64,000 nt of DNA, taken from the NCBI GenBank assembly GCA_016584495.1, contig WAID01000006.1:248001-312000 (forward strand), in the 5' to 3' direction. The translations under genes were made by a program, and so were the position numbers. This stretch comes from Celoporthe dispersa (Eukaryota > Ascomycota > Sordariomycetes > Diaporthales > Cryphonectriaceae). How positions within the stretch are numbered: position 1 is the first letter of the stretch; each line of letters begins with the position of its first letter. The notes below the pieces were generated by a model, which saw only the letters and a program-made list of their open reading frames with translations, had not been told where the DNA came from and did no database searches. Shown here piece after piece: positions 36,179 through 46,908 of this stretch.

Positions 36179-36999
36179 AAGGAAGAAGAGAAAAGAAAAG
36201 CTGGACTTACTACGGATCCCTGCAGGGGGTTTTTTTTATTATATATATTCATTTGGTCTTTCCTTTTCTCCGTTATTCGTCCTTATTTCCTTCAGCTCTT
36301 CTGTCACTGCTTTTTTCTTGTCTAGTCTCGTAGCAATTGCTTTTGTCTCTCTTGCTTGTCTAAGATACCCATTTTAATGGCTGATGAAGAAGAAGAGAAG
36401 AGAGGGGAAAAGAAGAGAAAGAAGAAGAAAAAAACAAGGTCATCTTAGTTTCCTTATCTCGACTTGTTTACCCTGTTTTCTTTCTGCGCAAGGAAGAGAG
36501 CATCTCTGAAGGGGGATGATCTGTACCCAGGGTGCACATAACAACCAGGTTGAGGGTGACTTTGATTACTGAAGAAGAGGAGGAAGACGGGGGCTGGGTT
36601 GCGCAAAGGCTACGAGAGATATGGTTCCATAGAATCGTAAGGAGAGTAAGAGTCAGCCAGACTCTTTCTGGGTCTCGAAGGGGGACCGACCTGAGAAGAT
36701 CCCGCAGAATCGCAGGCTGGGTAGCCCCTTTTCTGGAATATTGTATAAGGAAGAAAAAGAAGACACCAAAAAAAAAAACAAGTTTTGACAGAATAAACCT
36801 GGTATTATCCGTGAAGTAAAATTACTGCAGTTGTAGGTCTTCATGAAACAATGCCTGGTATAATTCTCACCTAAAAGGCTTGTTGCCTCTTTTCCCCGTC
36901 TTAAAGGACTCGCCGTTGGATGCTCATCTGGTCAGCGAGGCAGAGAAAATAAGCCAGGCAAGAAAGAAAAAGAAAAAACATACCAAAGAAGAAGAAAAA

Positions 37000-37005
<6 letters not shown>

Positions 37006-37094
<89 letters not shown>
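37006..37094. repeat. long (GA)n microsatellite
   Basis: About 44 nearly perfect GA units, the longest dinucleotide tract in the window, about 740 bp upstream of the mct1 ATG. Confidence 0.95.
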
Positions 37095-37095
<1 letters not shown>

Positions 37096-37260
37096 AGCAG
37101 GGACAAGTGAGATTGACTACGTCTTGAATACTCTAGTTTCTCTTTAAGAGCATGGTGTCATATGTTTACTGTGCTGGCAATCAATAAATAGAAAGATCGT
37201 TTAGTATACATGTGTAAGCCTTTTGCGACGACTCTGCTTCCCTCACAAGCGCGAGCACCA

Positions 37261-37315
37261 CAGCGTCTACAGTACAGCGTCTACAGCACAGCGTCTACAG
37301 CACAGCGTCTACAGG
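37261..37315. repeat. 14-bp minisatellite, about four copies
   Basis: Unit CAGCGTCTACAGYA repeated head to tail with one base variant, ending in a partial unit followed by the related GCGCTACAGG. It lies about 520 bp upstream of mct1. Confidence 0.9.
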
Positions 37316-37830
37316 CGCTACAGGCGGAGCTGCGGAGTAACTTACCACTGAGCCTTCCCAGGGCTCGCTACCAAAGCCTCGGCTACGGCGGGTCAGCGGA
37401 AAGAGTCGCTCGCCTGTCCTCGGCAGCGGCTAATCCTGCTCAGGCTCTAGCAGTGCCAGTGCGCCTGCTGAAGAAGGAGAGGAGGCGGCCCTTGTTCCTT
37501 CCTTCCCTTGGCGCCCATGGTACCCACTAAGAAACATGACGCCGATCGTATGTCATTGCAGCTTGTACCGCAGCACTGTATTACTGTGCTTGTAAGCCGA
37601 GGCTGTGGATTCCCTTCCTCCATCCGCGTCGTCACTTTCTGGGTGAACTCTCCTCATTCTTCTTTCTCCTTCTCACACCACCCCTCCACGGCTACACAGA
37701 AGGGCATGCTCTTGATGCCGTGACCTCTCTTTTCTTTCTCTCGCGATCGCCGCGCGGCTTGGCATCTCGAGCTGGGCCAGCTGGAGAGGGAGAGAGAAAG
37801 TGCGGCGGAGTCGGTTGTTGAGTCACGAAG

Positions 37831-39384
37831 ATGACGACGATGAAGACGACAACGACAACGGCAACAAGGATAGCAGCGTCGAGCAGCCTCCTCCTCCGCC
37901 TCCTCCCTCCTCTGCGCGGGCTGCACTCTCAGCAGACTAGCCACACGATAATAATACCTCGATGTCTAGAGCCCGGAGGACCTAGAACTGTGAGGAGGAG
38001 GACGATATCAACGACAACATCGTCCAGGCTCTCGAGAGGTAGCCAGGCACAACAGCAGCTGCAGTCACAACAGCAACGAGAACGACAACAAAGGCGTCAT
38101 GCCTCGTCCTCCTCCAGCCGAATGACACGGCCCAAGACGGCGCTGTTCTTCCCAGGTGCGATGCGGATCTTCCCTTGGGGTCCTCTGCCTCCTTTCTGGT
38201 CGTTATGACTAACAGCAGGCTCCTGTGCTTCCTCGTCTCCAGGCCAGGGCGTCCAGAAAGTAGGCATGCTGACCCCCTGGGTCGAGGCCTTCCCCCGCAC
38301 CGCCGCGCCTATCCTCGACGAGATCGACACGGTGATGGGCTACTCCCTGACGCGCATCATCGCCGAGGGCCCCAACTCGCTCCTCTCCGCGACCCCCCAC
38401 GCCCAGCCCGCAATCATGGCCACCTCGATCCTCGTCCTACGCGTCCTCGAGCGCGAGTTCGGCTTCAATGTCGGCGACCGTATCGACTTTACCCTAGGCC
38501 ACAGCCTGGGCGAGTTCGCGGCCCTGGTGGCGGGCGGATACCTCGCGTTCGAGGACAGCTTGTACCTGGTCAAGAGGCGGGCCGAGGTCATGGCGGCGGC
38601 GACGGCGACGGCGAGAGAGGAGTACGGCGGGGACTATGGGATGGTGGCTATCGTCACCGAGCCCGAGTACCTGGCGGGCCTGGTCGAGGCCGTCAACAAC
38701 TTCACCGTACCCAGCAGCGACAAGTCCGACAGCGGCGCCGACTCCGAGGTCCCGCCCATCCAGCAGGTCAAGATCGCCAACGTCAACAGCAAGAACCAGA
38801 TCGTGCTGAGCGGGTCCATCGAGCGCATCAAGACCCTGGTGTCCCACGTGAGGCAGTTCCTGGGCCACGACCCGAGGGCGGTCCGGCTGAACAGCGACAG
38901 CCCCTTTCACAGCCCCATCATGAAGCCCGCCGTCGCCACCATGCGGCACCTGCTGGACGGCAAGAGGATGAGGACGACGACGACGACATCGAAAGGGCGG
39001 GGAGGCGAGCAAGAAGAAGAGCTCGTCACGTTCCCCGGGAAAGTGAGGGCGATCAGCAACGTCACGGCAAGGCCCTTTGAGAGCAAGGCCATGCTGAAGG
39101 ACCTCGTGGCCAGGTCGTGCCTGGAGACGGTGAGGTGGTGGGACAGCATACGATATCTGGACCAGCAGGAAAAAGTCAGGCGGTGGATAGGCATTGGCCC
39201 TGGGAAGGTAGGGAGGAACCTGGTGGGAAAGGAGGTTGGCATCCGAGGGACAGACGCCGTCAAGGGCGGTGGTGTGTGGGCTGTCACAGACCCGTCGGAG
39301 ATCGAGGAGGTGTTGAGGGGGCTGGAGGAGACAGACCCGATCGTGGAAGAGGAAGATGAGAGGATCATTGGAGACGAGCCCTGA
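37831..39384 (+). CDS. mct1: mitochondrial malonyl-CoA:ACP transferase
   Basis: Two exons, 37831-38155 and 38243-39384, with an 87-nt intron splitting the FFPGQG motif exactly in frame; 488 aa. The first 100 residues are Ser/Thr/Arg/Gln-rich with few acidic residues and contain a Leu/Arg-rich amphipathic stretch (SSLLLRLLPPLRGLHS), as expected of a mitochondrial presequence. The catalytic features of malonyl transferases are present: GQG loop, nucleophile serine in GHSLGE, and the active-site histidine in SPFHSPIM. The chain moves malonyl units from CoA to mitochondrial ACP for type II fatty-acid synthesis, which feeds lipoate production. A stand-alone enzyme of this size with a presequence argues against a PKS fragment. 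No frame break is seen, and the stop is followed by a short intergenic region. Confidence 0.9.
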
Positions 39385-39698
39385 GGACGGGATTTTTGGA
39401 TTGTATAAACTCTCCGTCGATGGTGTCACTGTACTTTAGTAAGTCCGGCTCTCTTGTGACGCAAAGTGGGTTTACTACTGATGTTGCTGAGCCTTGTACA
39501 TTGCCACACGCAAACAAATCAACCAAGAAACTCTGTACCATTAAAAACGCGAAATGGAAAGCATTTTCATTTGAGCAGAGGAGACTCATCAAGCCGCTTA
39601 AAGAAAAGGTTAGCATACAATCAAGAACAAAAAGCTCTTATTATTCTTATTGATAATACCCTTGCCGCCAGTGCTATTTTATTCTATACAAATATAAT

Positions 39699-39735
<37 letters not shown>

Positions 39736-40394
39736 GTATATTGACATAATATACATGATATATTGGTGAGTACCGGACTCTCTTTTGTTGGAATTCCCAG
39801 GTCAATTACAGAAGCTTATGTTAGAAGTCTAGAGCAGTAGCCAGTAACTTACAGGATGAGCCTCTGCACCGCTCCGAGGTTCAGCTTTTGGAAGGATTTT
39901 GCTGTCCACCTTCCGCTTCAGCACGCTGGTAGCAGAGCAGGGTTGGTGCAGTCAACGTGCATATCTTGAGCCTTGAGAGCTCCCCGTTGCAGTGCTGCTG
40001 CACAAGTAAACCGGAAACACACCTAGAAAGGACTTTATCGGTGGCGGAAGGGTTTCTAGAAATAAAACAAGAGCCGCGACTCCCAGGAACTTAGTCCGAC
40101 AATCTCCGGAAGGCGGCCCCCCACCTCGGATCCGTGCTACCCAACCTCGGCGCATTTTACGGGGCACTAACGGACTTAACGCATTCTCTGGTCCTCGGCA
40201 GGAGCGACTTACACACTTTCATCTATTCATTACATGCCACCTTCTGCATACCCCATCCTCGGCCGCCCTTTCCTTTCTTTTTCCCTCCTTCCCTCTTGTT
40301 CCTAGAGCTAGCTTGGTTTGATCCCCGGGGCGGATCCTTGTTGACGACAAGAGAAGGAGCGGGAAAGCGGAAGCAACGGAATGAAAATCAGACC
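39385..40394. other. intergenic region with (TA)n tract
   Basis: Contains the 3' UTR of mct1 and the promoter of the next regulator. AT-rich to about 39780, with a (TA)n tract at 39700-39740. CT-rich DNA at 40265-40305 directly precedes the next gene. No further gene seen. Confidence 0.55.
39700..39740. repeat. (TA)n tract
   Basis: About 18 TA units with one GTATA interruption, at the AT-rich 3' side of mct1. Confidence 0.9.
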
Positions 40395-43292
40395 ATGCCC
40401 AACAACATCGATGTGGCCGACTACACGGGCGTCTTCCGCCTGGCCTCAACCACCTCCTCCCAGAAGAAAGTCATCAGGCGCAACCGCCAGGTCGTCTCGT
40501 GTCTGCCCTGCCGCAGCCGCAAGCTGAGATGTGACCGCCAGCAGCCGTGCGCCTCGTGCGTGAAGAGACACGACGAGGCTTCGTGCAAGTTCTTTCTCTG
40601 GTCGTCCAGCAGCGGAGGAGGGCGTGGGGGTGGTGGCGCGGGCGTGGGTGTGCGTCAGGGTCCCGTCTCAGCAGTGGCGGCGCAGAAGAGTGAGGTTCAG
40701 GCGAGGCTGCAGGTGCTGGAGAGCCTGGTCAGCGGGCTGATGAACCAAGAAGGGGGTTCTTCTTCTCCTAGTGGTGGTGTTGATGCCGCTGCTACTAACG
40801 AGGGCGGGAACAGCTCGACGTGTGCCTCTCCTGATGCTTCTTCTTGCTCTGCCGAGAGAGGAGTCCATGACAGGGCCACAGCTCAGGCACGGCCTGTCGT
40901 CGGCAGTGGACACCTGAGCAAGCATGGCAATGAGGTGCGCTTTGTCGGCGCCACCAGCTACGAGGCCGTCCTCGACTGCATCCGCGATCTTCAGGGCTTC
41001 ATCGATGCCAACCCCACCGCCGCCGGCGCCGCACCACCAACGACGAGGTCTGCCTCCTCGCCGCTGGCTGCTGATCCCAGAGGCATGGAGCAGCTTCTTC
41101 TCGGGACAGCAGACCACCCTCTGACCATCCAGGAGGTCATGAGGCGGCTCCCGCTCAGGGCCGAGTGCGACGACCTCCTCACTTTTTACTTCCAGCAGGT
41201 CTACATGATCCCAGCGACGCTGCACACGGGCCAGTTCCAGCGGACCTATGAGAAGTTCTGGCAGGACCCGGACAAGACAAGCTTCCTCTGGATCAGCATC
41301 CTCTTCACCCTGCTGTCGACCTCCATGTTCCAACAGGCCTCGAGAGGCGTCGCAGGGGTCGGCGGCGGTGCAGCATCAGGAGGAGGAGGAAGGGGAGGAG
41401 GAGGGAACAGGTCCGCCTCTCTCGCCGGAGAGACAGAGGAGAAGATTGCCGATCTCAGCTCGATGGCCTACCGCTGTCTCGTGGCGGGCGACTACCTCTC
41501 TGGCAAGCCTTATTGTGTCGAGGCTACGCTGTTGTTTGGCATGCACCTGGTTCTGCAGAAACGCGACGCAGAGCCCTTGTGTTGGCACTCGATAAGCACG
41601 TCTGTACGACTCGCCCAGCGGATGGGATACCACCGCGATGCCTCCAACATGAGCCCCAGCGACGGCTCCTTGAGGATCTCTCCGTTCGAGGCAGAGATGC
41701 GCAGAAGGACCTGGTTCACGCTCGAGTGGTTTGACGTCGTCCACAGCTTCCAGCTCGGCATCCCACCCATCATCCAGGACACCGATGTGGACACCCAGCT
41801 ACCTTCCAACCTACACGACGACGAGTTCAACGAGGACAGCAAGACTCTGCCACAGGCCAGGCCCACCGGCGACTTCACCCCCATCCTGGGGTTTATCTAC
41901 TACAGCAGACAGACTCAGCTCCTGCGCCGCATCGTCCAGCAGGCCCTGAGCGTCATCACGCCCTCCTACGGCGACGTGAGACGCCTCGATGCCGACCTGC
42001 GAGCCCTACACAACGACGTACCGCCAAGTCTACGCTACAGGCCCATCCGAGAGAGCGGCTTCGTCGATGTGCCTGATGTCATCATGCGCCGGCTCCTATG
42101 CGAGATGATCTACCTCAAGTCCATGTGTGTGCTGCACCGGAGGTATCTCACCTTCGACAAGAAGAACGGCGTCTACGAGGGCTCCCGCGAGGCTTGTCGA
42201 GATGCCTCGCTGCGGCTGTTGGATCTTCAGGCCGAGTTTGAAGAGCATAGCCGTCAGGGCGCGAGGCTGTTTGAGAAGAGATATATGCTGACCAATACGG
42301 GATACCATGACTTTCTGCTGGCGGCTATGTGTATATGTCTCGACCTTATTGTTGGGGCTCGCCAGAGGTAACCCACCCTATCTGTCTCTCTACATTTTCC
42401 CTTCTTCTTCCTTCTCCCCTCCCCAACACACACACACACCCACACCGCTACTCCTTCAAGGCTACGGACCAGATGCTGACAGTAAACCAATATGACTGCG
42501 TTTCAGCACAACCACGCAGGACACAGAGCGCAAGGTGAACGCTCTCAAGAGGGCCCGCACCCTGTGGGGCATGATGAGCGGCATGTGTAAAGAAGCAACC
42601 CACGCGACTGAAGTTCTCGACCATATCCTATCCGTGATCCCTCAGCAGCAGGACCAGGCGGGACTAGAACCGACTGATAACCGCGGCTCCTCCTCATCTG
42701 CTGCCACAAATACAGAACCAAGCGATGGGAGTGCCCTGCGGAAGTATGGGACGCCCCAGCTCGTGCCAGGCTGGTCCCCCGCCGCTGCCATCAACGACCA
42801 ACAAGAGTCTGAAACTACTCTGGCCGAGAGAGTAGCGGCGACGCACAAGGGACATTCTGTGTTCTGGAGCTATGGGTGGCTGGATAACCTGGGGAGCCGA
42901 AAAGATCGAGCTTCGAGTAGTGGTAGCAGTAAGCCTCTGGACGGCGTCCTGGCCGGTGGAGTTGACTGGGTAAGCGTCCCTCTCCCTGCGAGTTCATCCT
43001 TAAAAGCGAGTCACTCAATTCTGACATTTATGCGTCTACTACTACTTATTACTATTAGAACCGCATCGACTCTTTCCTCCTAGATCGAGACCACACCACC
43101 GGCTCCAGCGCCCAAGCCATCCCCACCAGCGCAGAAGAGGCCGTAAGGGCATCGAGGGTAGAGTGGCCGTATATTCATCACGACGCTGCCAAGGAGCCTG
43201 GGGGGAACCCAGCTAATTTCCGCACCTGGGGGAGGACGGGTGTTTCTTTGGCAGGGTTTGGTCCTGCGTCGAGCGGGGCTGACTTTATCTGA
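40395..43292 (+). CDS. Zn(II)2Cys6 transcription factor with fungal-specific middle homology domain
   Basis: Three exons: 40395-42367, 42507-42969 and 43059-43292; 889 aa. ATG 40395 is chosen because it precedes the DNA-binding domain by about 35 residues, whereas the upstream in-frame sequence has no ATG near it. The Zn cluster has spacing C-x2-C-x6-C-x5-C-x2-C-x8-C and is followed by a short linker and coiled-coil-like dimerisation stretch (VQARLQVLESLVSGLM). The fungal transcription factor middle domain spans roughly residues 230-560 (DLLTFYFQQVYMIPATLHTG, then EAEMRRRTWFTLEWFDVVHS). Intrinsic Gly/Ser-rich loops interrupt it (residues about 75-90 and 320-340). Targets cannot be read from the sequence; no metabolic cluster adjoins it. 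All three exons join without frame problems. Confidence 0.88.
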
Positions 43293-43806
43293 GCCTTTGT
43301 TTTACATTGAAAGAAGAAACCTCTCCAGGAGGATTTGAAGGTTGTCTTCCTGCTGTTTCTACACTCTTCCTCCTCCTGCTGAGACCTCACGGCCTTCCTA
43401 GAGGTGCGTTTTACGGTGGCATCTCGCCCTGCCTTGCCCTGTGTTTGAGATGCACCATCTTCAGCTTATTCCTCCCTCAGGCTCGTCTGTTCTTACGACC
43501 GACCCTTTGACTACGGCTACAGGCTCTGATGTTACAATCCCTTGGGAGAACGTACAGACCAAAAGTTAATTTCAAAGACCTGCATGGCGCCTGTTGGATC
43601 ACTGTCCTGTAATACTAAGGCTCACATAAGGGCTCCGCATTGCTTAGAGGCAGCTAGAGGCAATGGCTTGCAAGAGAGTCCAGTCCAGGGAGGAGGGGGG
43701 TAAAGGTTGAAAGCAGCAATGGTATATGGATATCAAAATAGTAAACCAAATCATCTAAATTACATGCTCAACGGGTACTAAAGTATATTCAAGGCTCTTT
43801 GATCGC
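43293..43806. other. convergent 3' intergenic region
   Basis: Lies between convergent genes and should contain both 3' UTRs. An ORF at 43307-43510 has no family signature. AT-rich toward 43730-43800. Confidence 0.6.
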
Positions 43807-45217
43807 TCAATAATCAAACTCCCCCGTCTGGGCTCTCCGCACGGTGTCGATACCCATCTCCCGGTTCCCCCTGCTCAACATGGTAAGCCCAAACATGAGC
43901 CCGGAGAGGAGCTCACTCGGGTTGAGCATGCCGAGCCAGGCCCATATGCCCAGTGGACCGCCCTGGTAAGATGACCCCGCCGATGTCACTCCAGAGACAG
44001 GCGCGTTGGGCTTGGGGGAGGAGGAGTCGGTAGTACCGGCCTCCGCGTCCCTTTGGGTGAGCGGCGCGTTCTCGTCGACATTTTCTAGGTAGTACGTCTG
44101 AACATCGTAGGCGAAGTGGAAGAGGATGGAGAAAGGAACGGTGAGGAGGGACATCACCAGCACAGGGATGCCGATGAAGTCGTCTGCGAAGGAGAGGGAG
44201 GCCGTAGGCTTGAGAGGGGAGGGCTTGACTGTCCGGAGGATCCAGTAGACGACCTGGAAGGGCGTGTTAGCAAGGTTTCCTCTGCGATCATGCTGCGGGT
44301 GCTACGCCACTACGTACCTGGATGATACCTGTGATGGCAATCAGGAGCTTAAACGCGGCCAGCTTGAGCAGGGGCCTGTGGTGCTTCAGATGGCCACGCA
44401 GCCCGCTCAGGAGCCGCAGACATGCCATGACAGCGACCGTGAGGCTGGCGGTGTGGACGATGTCGAGCCAGAGGTGTGCAAAGTAAGGCTTGGAAGAGAC
44501 CAGACAGTAGACGCCTTGGCTCTCTGTGATGGCGGTGAATATAGACACCAGGAACTGGACCACCGGATACTGAAATATCGAGACAAACATCCGGCGGTAC
44601 CAGTGCAGGCCGTTCACAGGCTCGTCCTCGGGCTGTTGCCGCCCGTCATCGTAGACCCCTCTCCTGCCCCGGCCTCTCCTGTTGTTCCTCCTCTTCTTCT
44701 TCTGCGGCACCTTGAGCGCCGCAAAGAACAGCTCGCGCTGGCCGTCCGAAGGAGAGACAAACTGGCACATCATGAGGAAGAAGTTGCAGAGGGCGATGGC
44801 CTGGGCGAGGTCGAGCCACGGGACCAGGTACACGTAGGCGTTGGGGAACGAGACCTGCAGGAAGCAGCCGATGCTGAAGATGGGCAGGTAGCAGCAGATG
44901 CGCATGATGTTGAGCTGCTCGTTGGGCCGGGAAAAGTGCGTGGCGTGCCGGAACATGAGGAGGAGCAGGCTCAGCAGCACAAAGCAGGCACACGCGCCGG
45001 TGATGATCTTGTTGATGGTGAAGAAGTCCATGCCGCCGGCCAGAGTCGTCGTCTCGGTGTTCAGCATGGGCCGCGGCATGTCGCAGACGTGTCCGTTGAC
45101 GCTGGTGTAGTTCCACGGGTACCAGTCGTCGCCAGAAGAGGACGAACGCCGTGCCGTTAACTGTGGCAGGCTGGCGACCATGCGGCCGTAGAGCTGTGAG
45201 GCCATGGCCACGGTCAT
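43807..45217 (-). CDS. OST-alpha/TMEM184 (DUF300) family seven-helix membrane protein
   Basis: Two exons on the minus strand, 44318-45217 and 43807-44253, with a 64-nt intron (GTACGT donor, TTCCAG acceptor); 448 aa. The start is ATG 45217 (MTVAMASQ); ATG 45205 is also possible. Membrane helices are evident, for example ITGACACFVLLSLLLLMF, AQAIALCNFFLMMCQFV and VLVMSLLTVPFSILFHFAYD. The family features IMRICCYLPIFSIGCFLQ and the charged loop after helix 4 (KKKRRNNRRGRGRR) are present. Yeast and mould members sit in endomembranes; the animal namesake is a steroid/bile-acid transporter subunit and plant members act at the vacuole. The substrate here is unknown. Exons are in frame and GC-rich like other core genes. 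Confidence 0.87.
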
Positions 45218-46672
45218 CCTCGGACAACAAGCGAGCTGGAGCCCGGATATTGTCTTGCACTGACAAGGAGAAGATGCAGGTATAGGCACGGCAGGAAGGC
45301 GACCACGCAGTTATAGTGAGAGTGCCGTATAAGGACGAAATGATGATAAGCTTATAGTAATTCAGTGTTATACAAGCATAAAAGGAGTCTGATGTCAAGA
45401 CTCCGGACCAGGTCCCTACCAAAGGTCCTCCTACCTTTTTATATTGAAAACACAACATCACACAGCCCACGTCTACCCCACGACGACGGTTTCGTTCCTC
45501 GCAAAAATCTTCCCTGTAGTTCGACTCAGCTCCGTTCATCCTGCCGCAGAGGATGGCTATCTTTTGGGTCGCAGAGCTTAGCCGGCGCTGCACATGTGAG
45601 GCTCAGCCCTCTCAGGGCCCTCACTTTTCACGTGCGGGATCGGGTTCGGTATCGCACGACCAGCATTCAGTGCCATTGTGGGGTGCGGACGGTCAAGGCG
45701 ATTGGTCGTCTACCGTGTCTAGACGCACGATGGAATTCTGCTCCACACCTGCTTATGTATAATCAGACTTACTCCGTGCCACGGTGCGCGGCAGTGCTCA
45801 CCTTGCCTCCTATTCGTCAGGGCTTTTAGGGTCTCGAAACAAAGCTCAGTCATGCCAAAAAAAATATGACTACCAGAAAGGGCCGTATTTTGCTGGAGAG
45901 GGGTCAGAGTGGTGCACTGAAGCCTAGCTCATATCAAGAAGAGGTCTGACGGAGCCACCGTTTAATTGACCAAACATCGTCTTGTATGGCTTGGGAGGGA
46001 GGGGAGCCTCAGCCACGGTGAGTGATTTTTGGAAGGCTTGTGGTAATTGTTCTGCAGGGGGCGACCCCGAACCGTAGAGGTGGGAGACGCTGGCTATCAG
46101 AATGGCCAGAGTGTGAGGACACAAAGCTGTATTAATTATGAGTGGGAAGATCGTTTAATGGCACTATAGAAGTGGGGAGTTGATTCTCCCTTATACATTC
46201 CAGGTCTTATATTATTAGCGATAGAGGCACCCGAATTCCCGCGCGCTCATTGTTTGTCGCCAATGTTCTCTCAATCTGCACTGGGGATCTGTCTTGTGGG
46301 AAGAAGCTCTGTTATACCAGTGACCTGGCCCCACCTGTGCTAATTCGAGTCCAGGCTAGATTCTTTTCATCTCCGCGGCCACAGCTTCTGGTCGTCTAAA
46401 CCCCATATCAAAATCTCTTACGCGGCTGGGTCGCATGTGGTGGATCAGTGGGTCCGAGTCCTTGGCCGATTTCTGGACCTCAGAGCTGCTGAAGGAATAT
46501 TGAAAGCTGGGCGGCGGGCTCTGGCTTCCAAGATATCGAGATTATAAGATCTGTCAAGCGCATCCTTTATGCAGGCTAGTCTGGGAGGCCATGTCTGGGC
46601 TTTGATGCTGGCTCTTGTATGTACCATGGTGCAGCACTCGGCCATAACACATACACACACACACATATACAG

Positions 46673-46704
<32 letters not shown>

Positions 46705-46908
46705 TTCACGGGATGTGAAACCCTGGCTTCAGCTGATCCGGCATGCAGCGTCCTGGAACGATCCCACAGAGATTCTTTGCTCCTACGTACAAGAATTTAT
46801 CTTTCTCTCTCTTTTCTCTTTTTGTTTCTCCCTCCTCAAAGCCGCGCCTGTGATCTTGTTCCGTCAAGTGTTCATATTTTTTATTTGTTTTGGTCATTCT
46901 AGATCTCT
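45218..46908. other. divergent intergenic region at the edge of the accessory island
   Basis: Separates the divergent OST-alpha and HET genes and so contains both promoters. No gene recognised. A (TA)n tract lies about 210 bp upstream of the HET ATG, followed by a T/C-rich leader (46795-46905). Composition becomes AT-richer rightward. Confidence 0.5.
46672..46701. repeat. (TA)n tract upstream of the HET gene
   Basis: About 14 TA units preceded by a short (CA)n tract. Confidence 0.9.

Larger units (their letters stand above)
36179..37830. other. intergenic region with GA tract and 14-bp minisatellite
   Basis: Holds the 3' UTR of the preceding gene and the promoter of mct1. No gene recognised. 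T-rich DNA at 36231-36320 and purine-rich DNA at 36385-36440 precede the long GA tract; a GC-richer segment from 37230 leads to the mct1 start. Confidence 0.55.

Noticed and set aside
37261..37315. CRISPR-like array
   Set aside because: The units are directly adjacent 14-mers without spacers, in a eukaryotic genome; this is a minisatellite.
38243..39384. Fragment of a polyketide synthase acyltransferase domain
   Set aside because: The protein is complete as a stand-alone enzyme with a mitochondrial-type presequence and no KS, DH or KR sequence nearby.
38494..39429. 311-codon minus-strand frame over mct1
   Set aside because: Shadow of the malonyl transferase exon; His/Arg/Leu-biased and without a family signature.
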